This document shows positions 15,857 to 24,590 of a stretch of DNA of 61,560 nucleotides, piece after piece. The first letter of the stretch is position 1; every line of letters starts with the position of its first letter. The notes under the pieces were generated by a model, which did not search any database, was not told the origin of the DNA, and was given only the letters and a program-made list of their open reading frames with translations. The position numbers were made by a program, and so were the translations under genes. Origin of the DNA: NORP181 sp047623555. GTDB lineage: Bacteria; Pseudomonadota; Alphaproteobacteria; Rhodobacterales; Rhodobacteraceae. The stretch lies in NCBI GenBank assembly GCA_047623555.1, contig JBLHMP010000011.1, positions 1 through 61,560 of the forward strand. The letters run 5' to 3'.

Positions 15857-18177
15857 CAGCCAGCCGTCAGCAGCGGTGGTTTATCCCCAGTGATCCGCGG
15901 CTTTTCGGGCCCTTCTACCGTCAGATGCAGTTTACCATCCTTGATCCCAACCTTGACGAGCCCGCCTTTGGTCAGTTTGCCGAACAACAATTCCTCGGCC
16001 AAAGGTTTCTTGATGTATTCCTGAATGACCCGGCCAAGAGGCCGTGCCCCCATCGTAACATCATAACCTTTGTCCGCCAGCCATTCAGCTGCCGGGCGGG
16101 TCAACTCAATCGCGACGTTGCGGTCCATCAACTGGGCCTCAAGCTGCAGCACGAATTTTTCGACAACTTGCAGGATCACCTCTTTGGGCAGCGAATCAAA
16201 CGAGATCACCGCATCCAGACGGTTGCGGAATTCTGGTGTGAACGTCCGCTCAATTGCGGCCAGATCCTCGCCCTCGCGGGTTTCGCGGCCAAAGCCGATG
16301 GCCGATTTCGCCATCTCAGAGGCTCCGGCATTTGAGGTCATGATCAGGATTACATTGCGGAAATTCACCGTCCGGCCGTTATGGTCGGTCAGCTCGCCGT
16401 GGTCCATTACCTGCAGCAGGATGTTGTAAACATCCGGGTGCGCCTTTTCCATCTCGTCCAGCAGCAACACACAATGCGGGTGCTGATCAACACCATCGGT
16501 CAGCATGCCACCCTGATCGAATCCGACATAACCCGGAGGCGCGCCAATCAGACGGCTAACCGCGTGTTTCTCCATATATTCAGACATATCAAAGCGCAGC
16601 AGTTCCACACCCAGCGCATCGGCCAGTTGCTTGGCAACTTCGGTTTTACCAACGCCAGTAGGGCCCGCAAACAGATAGTTGCCGATGGGTTTTTCCGGTT
16701 CACGCAGCCCGGCACGGGCCAGTTTGATGGCACTGGTCAGCGCGGTAATGGCCTTATCCTGACCAAACACCACCCGTTTGAGCGATGCTTCGAGGTCTCT
16801 TAGTACGGTGGCATCGTCTTTGGAGACGTTTTTCGGCGGAATGCGCGCGATTTTGGCGACCACGGCCTCAACCTCTTTGGTGCCGATGGTTTTGCGTCGC
16901 TTTGAGGCAGGCACCAGATGCTGCGCCGCGCCGGCTTCGTCGATTACATCAATTGCACTGTCAGGCAGTTTGCGATCATTGATATAACGCGCTGCCAGCT
17001 CGACCGAGGTTTTGATCGCATCAGCGGTGTATTTGACGCCGTGATGTTCCTCAAAATACGGTTTTATCCCTCTGAGGATTTTCACCGCATCTTCGACCGA
17101 GGGTTCATTCACGTCGATTTTCTGGAACCGACGGCTAAGGGCGCGGTCCTTTTCAAAATGCTGACGGAATTCTTTGTACGTGGTGCTGCCCATGGTGCGC
17201 AATTTGCCGCCCTGCAATGCAGGTTTCAGCAGGTTGCTGGCATCCATTGCGCCGCCCGACGTGGCCCCGGCACCAATAATGGTGTGGATTTCGTCGATGA
17301 ACAAAACCGCGTCTTCGTGGTTTTCCAGCTCGGTAATGACCGCCTTTAGGCGTTCCTCAAAATCACCGCGATAGCGGGTTCCTGCCAGCAATGAGCCCAT
17401 ATCCAGCGAATAGATCGTGGTGCCTGACAGAATTTCGGGGGTCTCACCGGCGACGATTTTGCGCGCCAGACCTTCGGCAATGGCGGTTTTGCCAACACCG
17501 GGGTCGCCCACCAGCAGTGGGTTGTTTTTGCGCCGACGGCACAGCACCTGAATACAGCGCTCAACCTCAGAATCGCGCCCGATCAGCGGATCAATTTCGC
17601 CATCGCGGGATTTGGCGTTCAGGTCGACGCAATATTTCTCAAGCGCGCTTTCCTTTTTGTCGCCTTCGGTGACGCCTTCGGGTTCATCTTCGTGCTCGGG
17701 CGCGCCCGCGACCGGGCGGCTTTCACCGAATGCCGGATCTTTGGCGACGCCATGGGCGATGAAATTGACCGCGTCATAGCGGGTCATGTTCTGTTCTTGC
17801 AAAAAGAACGCCGCATTGCTTTCGCGTTCGGCGAAAATGGCGACCAGAACGTTGGCGCCCGTAACCTCATTGCGGCCAGACGATTGGACGTGAATGGCGG
17901 CGCGTTGAATGACGCGCTGGAATGCGGCCGTGGGAACCGCCTCAGAGCCATCAATATCAGTGACAAGGTTTGCCAGGTCTTCATCGATGAATTCCACCAA
18001 ACTGGCGCGCAGTTCATCAACGTCAACGCTGCACGCGTTCAGGACGCGGTTCGCATCTGGTTCGTCCAGCAGCGATAACAGCAAATGTTCCAGGGTGGCA
18101 AATTCATGATGCCGCTTATTGGCAAGCGCCAAGGCCGCGTGAATTGCGTTTTCAAGTGTGCTCGAGAATGAAGGCAC
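15856..18177 (-). CDS. clpA: ATP-dependent Clp protease ATP-binding subunit ClpA
   Basis: A 773-residue AAA+ unfoldase that feeds substrates to ClpP. It has the Clp N domain (HEFATLEHLLLSLL), a first nucleotide-binding domain with GDPGVGKT (about 222-229) and FIDEIHT, and a second with GPTGVGKT (about 504-511) and LLLDEMEKAHPD. The absence of the ClpB middle coiled-coil domain confirms ClpA. The start is GTG 18177, preceded by GAGGAG; the longer reading from 18222 lacks a site and does not match the family. The adaptor gene clpS, often next to clpA, is not directly upstream here. The M23 peptidase gene follows with a TGATG overlap. Confidence 0.95.
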   Translation of the reverse strand: MPSFSSTLENAIHAALALANKRHHEFATLEHLLLSLLDEPDANRVLNACSVDVDELRASLVEFIDEDLANLVTDIDGSEAVPTAAFQRVIQRAAIHVQSSGRNEVTGANVLVAIFAERESNAAFFLQEQNMTRYDAVNFIAHGVAKDPAFGESRPVAGAPEHEDEPEGVTEGDKKESALEKYCVDLNAKSRDGEIDPLIGRDSEVERCIQVLCRRRKNNPLLVGDPGVGKTAIAEGLARKIVAGETPEILSGTTIYSLDMGSLLAGTRYRGDFEERLKAVITELENHEDAVLFIDEIHTIIGAGATSGGAMDASNLLKPALQGGKLRTMGSTTYKEFRQHFEKDRALSRRFQKIDVNEPSVEDAVKILRGIKPYFEEHHGVKYTADAIKTSVELAARYINDRKLPDSAIDVIDEAGAAQHLVPASKRRKTIGTKEVEAVVAKIARIPPKNVSKDDATVLRDLEASLKRVVFGQDKAITALTSAIKLARAGLREPEKPIGNYLFAGPTGVGKTEVAKQLADALGVELLRFDMSEYMEKHAVSRLIGAPPGYVGFDQGGMLTDGVDQHPHCVLLLDEMEKAHPDVYNILLQVMDHGELTDHNGRTVNFRNVILIMTSNAGASEMAKSAIGFGRETREGEDLAAIERTFTPEFRNRLDAVISFDSLPKEVILQVVEKFVLQLEAQLMDRNVAIELTRPAAEWLADKGYDVTMGARPLGRVIQEYIKKPLAEELLFGKLTKGGLVKVGIKDGKLHLTVEGPEKPRITGDKPPLLTAG

Positions 18178-18299
18178 GTTTGTGCTCCTCTTATCTGGGT
18201 CGGGTTGGGGTGCAATCCGCATGCATCCCTGACCAACTATGTCCTCATAGTATTAGAGTTTGGTTGATCACGCCCCGGCTTCAAGTGTTTTCTTTCAAA

Positions 18300-18451
18300 T
18301 TACGGTCACAAAATCGCTTGTCGGGGTAAAGAAATGTGATTTTGTGCATGACGGCGGCTTTGGTCGGGCATATTTTTTGCCCGCCCTAGCAATAGGTAGG
18401 CAATGCGGGGCGATCTTCAATCGCCAAATGCATCGCGCTGGCGATTTTTTT
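18300..18451 (+). ncRNA. Candidate small RNA with intrinsic terminator between clpA and gloB
   Basis: On the plus strand, where there is no gene, three structures follow each other. The first is a perfect 9-bp inverted repeat CACAAAATC/GATTTTGTG (18307-18315 and 18338-18346). The second is CGGGCA/TGCCCG with a seven-base AT loop (18365-18383). The third is a GCGAT/ATCGC-rich hairpin (18420-18445) followed by seven Ts (18445-18451). The terminator serves no plus-strand protein gene, so a short independent transcript divergent from clpA is the simplest reading. I find no clear promoter. Confidence 0.4.
18420..18451 (+). terminator. Rho-independent terminator, plus strand
   Basis: ATCGCCA pairs with TGGCGAT, or alternatively ATCGC, loop GCTG, GCGAT, then TTTTTTT ending at 18451. 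The T run overlaps the last base of gloB, which is on the other strand. The orientation is wrong for gloB, supporting a separate plus-strand transcript. Confidence 0.6.
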
Positions 18452-19217
18452 AGAAATTGTCCTTACGGGCGCGGACTTCGGTAAAAACTGCAACTGGATC
18501 GGCCCCAGTCATACCAACGCCTTTTTGAACCGACGGTTCGGCCGCGCGCAGGAACGGGTTGGTTGCCAGCTCAAGCGCAAGCGGCGAGGGCACGGTTGGC
18601 ACATCGTTGGCGCGGGCGGTTTTGATGTCGGCCACACGGGCGACAAGGGCGGCATTGCCTGGCTCAATCGTCAGCGCAAAAGCCCCGTTGGCTGTGGTGT
18701 ATTCGTGGCCGGAATAAACGGTTGTATCGGCGGGCAGGGCGGCAAGTTTACTAAGAGAGGTCCACATTTGCGTCGGCGTGCCCTCAAAAAGCCGCCCACA
18801 TCCCAGCGCCATCAGGCTGTCGGCGGTGAACACGGCGTTGCTGGCCGGGAAATGAAAGGCGATGTGGCCGATGGTGTGGCCCGACACGTCGATGACCCTA
18901 CCGGTATCGGCGCCGATGGTGATGGTGTCGCCTTCGGCCAATGCGATGTCCAGGTCGGGCAGGCGGCTGGCATCGGCTTTGGCACCAACAACTATGGCCG
19001 GATGTTTGGCCAGCAGTTCTGGCAAACCTTGTATATGGTCGGCGTGATGGTGCGTTAGCAGCACATGGCTGAGGCTCCAGCCGGTTCTGGCCAAGGCGTC
19101 AATGACCGGCCCGGCCTCGGGTACGTCAATCAGCGCGGTTTCGCCGCTGGCGGCATCATGGGCAAGAAAGGCGTAATTGTCAGACAGGCAGGGGATGGTC
19201 ATGATTTCAAGAGGCAT
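18450..19217 (-). CDS. gloB: Hydroxyacylglutathione hydrolase (glyoxalase II)
   Basis: A 255-residue metallo-beta-lactamase-fold enzyme that hydrolyses S-lactoylglutathione to D-lactate and glutathione, the second step of methylglyoxal detoxification. The metal motif LTHHHADHIQG, the later metal ligands in GHTIGHIAF, FTADSLMALGCGRLFEGT and SGHEYT, and the C-terminal substrate-binding helices are all seen. The start is ATG 19217 (MPLEIMTIPCLSDNYAFL); the open frame extends 30 codons upstream but the extra residues are not family-like. It is divergent from the methyltransferase gene with ~60 bases between starts, so the two may share a control region. Confidence 0.93.
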   Translation of the reverse strand: MPLEIMTIPCLSDNYAFLAHDAASGETALIDVPEAGPVIDALARTGWSLSHVLLTHHHADHIQGLPELLAKHPAIVVGAKADASRLPDLDIALAEGDTITIGADTGRVIDVSGHTIGHIAFHFPASNAVFTADSLMALGCGRLFEGTPTQMWTSLSKLAALPADTTVYSGHEYTTANGAFALTIEPGNAALVARVADIKTARANDVPTVPSPLALELATNPFLRAAEPSVQKGVGMTGADPVAVFTEVRARKDNF

Positions 19218-19278
19218 GGTGTTTTGGCCTTTCATTGCTAAACTGACCGCAGCTTGGCCCAACTTTTGAGGAGCCGCA

Positions 19279-20025
19279 ATGCATCTTGATGTGCAAGACC
19301 TGCGCAACTTTTATTACCGCAGCATGCTGGGGCGTGCGGCGCAGGCCTCGGTGCGCGACCGGTTGGTCGAAATGTGGCCCGAAGCCAAGGGGCAGACGGT
19401 TGCCGGGTTTGGTTTTGCGGTGCCGTTGCTGCGCCCCTATCTGTCGGATGCGCGGCGGGTGATAGCATTGATGCCGGGGCCGCAAGGCGTGATGCCATGG
19501 CCTGCTGGGATGGCAAATGTGTCGGCCTTGGTCGAGGAAACATTGTGGCCGATCGAAACCGGGCATGTCGACAAGTTGGTGGTGATGCACGGGCTGGAAA
19601 CCTCGGATGATCCAACCCGGTTGCTTGAGGAATGCTGGCGGGTGCTGGGGCCGGGGGGCAAGGCGGTGTTTGTGGTGCCAAACCGGGCGGGGCTGTGGTC
19701 GCGCAGTGACAAGACGCCGTTTGGCTTTGGCCGACCTTATACATTGGGTCAGTTGGAAACCCAGCTTCGCAAACATGCCTTTTTGCCGGAACGTCACTTG
19801 GCGGCGTTGTATCAGCCGCCCTCAAAGCGGCGGTTTTGGCTGAAATCCGGGGCTTTGAGCGAAAAGCTGGGGCGTAGGATTCCGTCAGCGATTGCCGGTG
19901 GCGTGTTTCTTGTTGAGGTGTCCAAACGGGTTTACCCGCCAAAGGGCAAAATCAAACTTAGCCACAGGCGCCGTGCAATTGGTGCATTCGAAGGCATTGT
20001 GGAGCCAGTGGCCAAACCGATCTGA
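19279..20025 (+). CDS. SAM-dependent methyltransferase (class I, DUF4942-like/alpha-proteobacterial)
   Basis: A 248-residue protein. It begins MHLDVQDLRNFYYRSMLGRAAQ and has a Methyltransf_11-like core: VAGFGFAVPLLRPYL in place of the typical glycine-rich motif I, VVMHGLETSDDPTRLLEECWRVLGPGGKAVFVVPNRAGLWSR covering motifs post-I to III (here quoted in parts). The SAM-binding glycine motif is degenerate (GFGF), so activity is not certain. A basic C-terminal tail (about 220-248) could bind nucleic acid. It is divergently paired with gloB, an arrangement I believe recurs in related bacteria. The substrate is unknown. The DUF label is only a guess; the methyltransferase-like fold is the solid part. 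Confidence 0.75.
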   Translation: MHLDVQDLRNFYYRSMLGRAAQASVRDRLVEMWPEAKGQTVAGFGFAVPLLRPYLSDARRVIALMPGPQGVMPWPAGMANVSALVEETLWPIETGHVDKLVVMHGLETSDDPTRLLEECWRVLGPGGKAVFVVPNRAGLWSRSDKTPFGFGRPYTLGQLETQLRKHAFLPERHLAALYQPPSKRRFWLKSGALSEKLGRRIPSAIAGGVFLVEVSKRVYPPKGKIKLSHRRRAIGAFEGIVEPVAKPI

Positions 20026-20038
20026 ATAGAGTTCCGAT

Positions 20039-20080
20039 CCGGTCCTGTTGTTTTGGTATAACAACAGGGCCGGGTGGGTT
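20039..20080 (+). terminator. Strong hairpin after the methyltransferase gene, likely terminator
   Basis: CCGG-T-CCTGTTGTT pairs with AACAACAGG-G-CCGG around a seven-base loop: a 14-bp stem with one G-T pair (20039-20073). Only a weak GGGTTT follows, so termination may be partial. It starts 14 bases after the stop. Confidence 0.6.
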
Positions 20081-20146
20081 TAATGGACATTCGGAAGTTG
20101 GATGATGCAAAATGTGCCAGTGCTCAAAATTGGAGTAAGCGAGTTT

Positions 20147-21199
20147 ATGAAAATTCTGTTTCTAGCAATACTGTGCACAGTTTTTTTGGCTGGACCTTCG
20201 ACAGCAGAACCAAGGATGCTGAATGGCAGCGCGATGCCAGAGTTTCAATCCGCAGTCGAAACCTGGCTGAATGGCCATGATTTAGAGGGCTTGCAAGCGC
20301 TCGCTGATCTGTCACGAACTGGGAATACGGTGGCGCAAATCCTCTTGGCAGGCATCGCTGACAGGGGCACCCTGCATACACATGTCACTGCGGACCTGCC
20401 TCGCAAAGAACGGGTAGCGCTGCTCCGAATTCCCAAAGGGCTATCTGGCAAATCGTGGCTTACGGAAGCTATGGTAGATGAACCGTTGGCTACGGCATTG
20501 CTGCAGGTCAGAAAGGTTGGAGAGAAAGCTCCGGCAATTGGCGCTCTGATAGAGTATGGAGAGCCTTTCGAGGCGTTGCTGGCGGCTTCATCCTTGTTGC
20601 AGATAGGAGAGGCGGAAAAACTCTACCCTGTGCTGATCGGGCGGGAAGATTTACTGCCGGAAGAGGCCGATCCAATTCTGATATGGACGGTATTTCAAAA
20701 GAAATACAATAAGAAGTATGGGAAATACGCGGGGTCAAATTTTGTTGCATCATTGATTTTGAAGGACAATAGATATCTTACGTCCGAGTTTGCCTGGCTC
20801 CCACCAAGTCCGCCTTTGAACCCGGATGCTGTTGGCCGACCCGTTCCTGTTGATCAAAAAGCCGTGAAAAGGTGGGAAAACGCGGTTCAATTGAGTGGTG
20901 AGGTGAGAACGTGGACTCCTATACGCACTTACTGCGAACAGCATTGTGCGTCGAAAGTTAAAGAATGCACTGCGCTGGGAGCCCGGTATCTGATTGGCGT
21001 GTTTCCCTTGCGAAGCCCTCGGGAAAGCATCGTTTCTAACGAGCGATACTGGTCAAGCCCGAGAATAGAAGGCGATTTGGCGCGCAATGTGCCTGATGTC
21101 AGTCGAATTGGAGGCTGGCCTTACGGTGATACTGACTCATGTTTTGTGAGCTCAATGAAGGTCACGCAAGCCCAACATCGTTTGGCCAAGACGCCGTAG
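20147..21199 (+). CDS. Secreted protein of unknown function
   Basis: A 350-residue protein I do not recognise. The start at ATG 20147 gives a clear signal peptide (MKILFLAILCTVFLAG, cut near STAEP); a reading from 20102 would bury it behind 15 residues. The middle (about 40-190) is alpha-helical with a repeat-like look (LNGHDLEGLQALADLSRTGNTVAQ) that recalls Sel1/TPR helical proteins but lacks their consensus. The C-terminal part has a cysteine pair region (TYCEQHCASKVKEC) and one late Cys, suggesting disulfides in the periplasm. Codon use is visibly more AT-rich than in its neighbours, a possible sign of recent gain. It stands alone before the ATP synthase operon. Confidence 0.65.
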   Translation: MKILFLAILCTVFLAGPSTAEPRMLNGSAMPEFQSAVETWLNGHDLEGLQALADLSRTGNTVAQILLAGIADRGTLHTHVTADLPRKERVALLRIPKGLSGKSWLTEAMVDEPLATALLQVRKVGEKAPAIGALIEYGEPFEALLAASSLLQIGEAEKLYPVLIGREDLLPEEADPILIWTVFQKKYNKKYGKYAGSNFVASLILKDNRYLTSEFAWLPPSPPLNPDAVGRPVPVDQKAVKRWENAVQLSGEVRTWTPIRTYCEQHCASKVKECTALGARYLIGVFPLRSPRESIVSNERYWSSPRIEGDLARNVPDVSRIGGWPYGDTDSCFVSSMKVTQAQHRLAKTP

Positions 21200-21582
21200 T
21201 CGTACTCTTTGGTTTTTGAACAATGTTGCCGCCAGTCAGTAGGTGGGGTTGTATTTGGAGCGGGTGATGACATTTTTGCTTGGCAGCACCGCCTGTCGAG
21301 AACCACCAAAACCGGCCAAAGTGCGCCAAGGAATCACAAAATAGACAGCTAAAACCAAGGTTTTTCGTCCTAATATCCGACACAAAGGGTCGCAATTTAA
21401 CTAAGATGTTGAAATTACTCAATCTATAACCACAGAGATAACCGCGAAACTATGTTGCGGGGTGACCATGGCTCTGTTACATCGACGCTGATTTTAACGC
21501 TTTGTTGTAAAACAGAGCTACGTCACGCCCCCAGATCGCGCTTTTTGCGCAATTTTTGGGGCCTGCTTTCGAAAGGGTGGAT
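21200..21582 (+). promoter_or_regulatory. Leader/promoter region of the ATP synthase operon
   Basis: No gene in ~380 bases. Two structures stand out: an 8-bp inverted repeat GCTCTGTT/AACAGAGC (21471-21478 and 21511-21518) and, just before atpH, GCGC-TTTTT-GCGC followed by AATTTTT (21538-21557) nested between CCCC (21529-21532) and GGGG (21558-21561). The second resembles a weak terminator, so attenuation of the operon is conceivable. I cannot assign a -35/-10 pair with confidence. Confidence 0.4.
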
Positions 21583-22143
21583 GTGTCCGAACCAGCTTCG
21601 ATTTCCGCAAGCATTGCTAAACGCTATGCAACCGCTGTTTTTGAGATCGCGCAAGATAATAAAAATCTCGACGGTCTGGAAACCAGCATCACTGATCTGG
21701 CAACTGCCCTTCAAGAGAGTGCTGATCTGCGCAATCTGATCTATTCGCCACTGATTTCGCGTGCCGAACAAGGTGCCGCGATTAATGCCATCTCTAAGAA
21801 GATGAAAGTGGCCGATGTGCTGCAAAAGACGCTTGGCCTGATGGCCGAGAAACGTCGCCTTTTTGTGCTGCCACAATTGATCGACGCGCTACGCGATCTG
21901 TTGGCTGAACAGCGCAACGAGGTTACGGCCGATGTGATCAGTGCCAAGGCGCTGACCAAGGCACAAACTGACAAGCTCGCCGCGACGCTGAAAAGCAACG
22001 TTGGCAAGACTGTGACAATCAATGCGACCGTCGATGAAAGCCTCATTGGCGGTCTTGTCGTTAAAGTGGGTTCCAAGATGATCGATACGTCGATCCGCTC
22101 GAAACTCGCATCCCTTCAGAATGCAATGAAAGAGGTCGGATAA
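21583..22143 (+). CDS. atpH: ATP synthase F1 subunit delta
   Basis: A 186-residue delta subunit, the OSCP-like part of the stator that joins the F1 hexamer to the b subunits. The N-terminal helical domain (SIAKRYATAVFEIAQ) and the conserved C-terminal region (LIGGLVVKVGSKMIDTSIRSKL) are complete. The start is GTG 21583 (VSEPASIS), ten bases after GAAAGGG; an upstream TTG reading is unlikely. First gene of atpHAGDC; its TAA is directly followed by the atpA ATG. As in other alphaproteobacteria the Fo genes (atpB, E, F) are elsewhere. Confidence 0.93.
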   Translation: MSEPASISASIAKRYATAVFEIAQDNKNLDGLETSITDLATALQESADLRNLIYSPLISRAEQGAAINAISKKMKVADVLQKTLGLMAEKRRLFVLPQLIDALRDLLAEQRNEVTADVISAKALTKAQTDKLAATLKSNVGKTVTINATVDESLIGGLVVKVGSKMIDTSIRSKLASLQNAMKEVG

Positions 22144-23682
22144 ATGGGTATCCAAGCTGCAGAAATCTCTGCGATCCTTAAAGAGCAGATCCAGAATTTT
22201 GGTCAAGAGGCCGAAGTGGCCGAAGTTGGCCGGGTTCTGAGCGTTGGCGATGGTATCGCCCGCGTTTACGGTCTCGACAATGTTCAGGCCGGTGAGATGG
22301 TCGAATTCCCCGGCGGGATCATGGGCATGGCCCTGAACCTTGAGGCGGACAATGTTGGTGTCGTTATCTTCGGCTCTGACCGTGACATCAAAGAAGGTGA
22401 CATCGTTAAGCGCACCGCCACGATCGTGGACGTACCAATTGGCGACGAACTGCTGGGTCGTGTTGTTGACGGTCTGGGCAATCCAATTGATGGCAAAGGC
22501 CCGATCAATGCCACAAAACGCGGTGTTGCGGACGTTAAGGCGCCCGGCATTATCCCGCGTAAATCGGTACACGAGCCGATGTCGACAGGTCTGAAGTCGG
22601 TTGACGCGATGATCCCGATTGGCCGTGGCCAGCGCGAGCTGATCATTGGCGACCGTCAGACGGGCAAAACTGCCATTGCTCTGGATACGATCCTGAACCA
22701 AAAATCCATCAACGAAGCCGCTGGCGACGATGAAGGCAAGAAACTGTATTGCATCTATGTTGCGATTGGCCAAAAACGGTCGACCGTTGCGCAGTTGGTA
22801 AAGAAGTTGGAAGAAACCGGCGCGATGGAATATACCATCGTTGTGGCCGCCACAGCGTCCGAGCCTGCACCGATGCAGTTCCTCGCACCTTATGCTGCGA
22901 CCGCGATGGCCGAACATTTCCGCGACAATGGCCGTCATGCATTGATCGTGTATGATGATCTGTCCAAACAGGCCGTGTCTTATCGTCAGATGTCGCTTTT
23001 GCTGCGTCGTCCACCAGGACGTGAAGCCTATCCAGGTGACGTGTTCTATTTGCACTCGAGATTGCTCGAGCGTTCGGCCAAACTGAACGAAGACAATGGC
23101 TCCGGGTCCCTGACCGCGTTGCCAATCATCGAAACCCAAGGTGGCGACGTTTCGGCGTTTATTCCGACTAACGTGATTTCGATCACAGATGGTCAGATCT
23201 TCCTTGAGACCGAATTGTTCTATCAGGGCATCCGTCCTGCTGTGAACACAGGTCTGTCGGTGTCTCGTGTGGGGTCTTCTGCTCAGACCAACGCGATGAA
23301 ATCAGTGGCGGGTCCAGTGAAACTGGAACTGGCTCAGTATCGCGAAATGGCTGCGTTTGCGCAGTTTGGTTCTGACCTTGATACCGCGACTCAGCAGTTG
23401 CTGAACCGGGGTGCGCGTCTGACTGAGCTGATGAAACAGCCACAGTATTCGCCGCTGACAAACGCTGAAATCGTCTGCGTCATCTTTTCGGGCACCAAAG
23501 GCTATCTTGACGTCATCGACGTTAAAGATGTTGGCCGCTATGAGGCCGGTATGCTGGCGCATCTGCGTGGCAAACACCAGTCTTTGCTGAAAATGCTGAC
23601 CGATGACGACCCCAAAATCAAAGGGGATGTTGAGGATCAGATCAAGGCCGCGCTCGACGAGTTTGCTGCAGATTTCGCTTAA
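22144..23682 (+). CDS. atpA: ATP synthase F1 subunit alpha
   Basis: A 512-residue alpha subunit, forming with beta the catalytic hexamer; alpha sites bind but do not hydrolyse nucleotide. The N-terminal beta barrel, Walker A GDRQTGKT (about residues 169-176), the LIVYDDLSKQ Walker B region and the signature PAVNTGLSVSRVGSSAQ are present. Full family length. It directly abuts atpH and is followed after 14 bases by atpG. The DNA is more codon-biased than most neighbours, as expected for a highly expressed gene. Confidence 0.98.
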   Translation: MGIQAAEISAILKEQIQNFGQEAEVAEVGRVLSVGDGIARVYGLDNVQAGEMVEFPGGIMGMALNLEADNVGVVIFGSDRDIKEGDIVKRTATIVDVPIGDELLGRVVDGLGNPIDGKGPINATKRGVADVKAPGIIPRKSVHEPMSTGLKSVDAMIPIGRGQRELIIGDRQTGKTAIALDTILNQKSINEAAGDDEGKKLYCIYVAIGQKRSTVAQLVKKLEETGAMEYTIVVAATASEPAPMQFLAPYAATAMAEHFRDNGRHALIVYDDLSKQAVSYRQMSLLLRRPPGREAYPGDVFYLHSRLLERSAKLNEDNGSGSLTALPIIETQGGDVSAFIPTNVISITDGQIFLETELFYQGIRPAVNTGLSVSRVGSSAQTNAMKSVAGPVKLELAQYREMAAFAQFGSDLDTATQQLLNRGARLTELMKQPQYSPLTNAEIVCVIFSGTKGYLDVIDVKDVGRYEAGMLAHLRGKHQSLLKMLTDDDPKIKGDVEDQIKAALDEFAADFA

Positions 23683-23696
23683 GGAGAGACGCGGCT

Positions 23697-24569
23697 ATGC
23701 CAAATCTTAAAGACCTTAAAACACGGATCGCGTCGGTCACATCGACCCGCAAGATCACTAAGGCCATGCAAATGGTTGCCGCGGCGAAACTTCGCCGCGC
23801 GCAGGAATCTGCAGTCGAGGCCCGCCCCTATACAGAACGGTTTAACGCCGTGATGGCAGGGTTGGCCGCGTCTGTTGGCTCTAGCGATAGTGCGCCCAAA
23901 TTGTTGGGTGGCACTGGCAGCGATCAGGTTCAGTTGTTGATTGTGATGACAGCAGAACGTGGATTGTGTGGTGGTTTCAACGGCAATATCGCCAAACTGG
24001 CCCGCGCCCATGCAAATGAGCTCAAGGCACAGGGCAAGACAGTCAAAATGCTGACTGTCGGCAAAAAGGGGCGCGATTCCCTGAAACGCGACTTTAGCGA
24101 TATTTTTGTTGGCCATGTTGATCTGACCGATGTGAAACGTGTCGCCTATTCAGACGCCCAAGGCATTGCCAAGGATGTCCTGGCGCGTTTTGACGGTAAA
24201 GAATACGACGTCGCGACGATTTTCTATTCAAAGTTCGTCAACGTTGTGTCGCAGATCCCAACCGCTCAGCAAATCATTCCGGCCTCGTTTGAGGATACCG
24301 GCGACAGCGAAGGCACGGTTTATGATTATGAACCAAGCGAAGAGGCCATTCTGGCCGATCTGCTGCCCCGCGGTGTTGCCACCCAGATTTTCAGCGCGCT
24401 GCTGGAAAACGGGGCCTCGGAACAGGGTGCCCGGATGAGCGCCATGGACAACGCCACACGCAATGCTGGTGAAATGATCGACAAGCTGACAATCGAGTAT
24501 AACCGCTCGCGTCAGGCCGTGATCACCAACGAGCTGATTGAAATTATTTCGGGCGCCGAGGCGCTCTAA
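23697..24569 (+). CDS. atpG: ATP synthase F1 subunit gamma
   Basis: A 290-residue gamma subunit, the central rotor shaft. The N-terminal helix (LKDLKTRIASVTSTRKITKAMQ), the central Rossmann-like part with ERGLCGGFNGN, and the C-terminal helix (ENGASEQGARMSAMDNATRNA, in part) are conserved. An AAGGAGA site precedes the ATG at 23697. It lies between atpA and atpD in the standard order. Confidence 0.97.
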   Translation: MPNLKDLKTRIASVTSTRKITKAMQMVAAAKLRRAQESAVEARPYTERFNAVMAGLAASVGSSDSAPKLLGGTGSDQVQLLIVMTAERGLCGGFNGNIAKLARAHANELKAQGKTVKMLTVGKKGRDSLKRDFSDIFVGHVDLTDVKRVAYSDAQGIAKDVLARFDGKEYDVATIFYSKFVNVVSQIPTAQQIIPASFEDTGDSEGTVYDYEPSEEAILADLLPRGVATQIFSALLENGASEQGARMSAMDNATRNAGEMIDKLTIEYNRSRQAVITNELIEIISGAEAL

Positions 24570-24590
24570 AAAGACAACCGGAGACGTAAA

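Noticed and set aside
19207..19942. Two long antisense frames over the methyltransferase gene
   Set aside because: The sense frame has a coherent methyltransferase-like protein; the antisense products are rich in Pro, His and Arg as expected for shadows.
21889..23139. 416-codon open frame antisense to atpH/atpA
   Set aside because: It lies opposite strongly conserved coding sequence, has no family-like motif and arises from codon bias of the sense gene.
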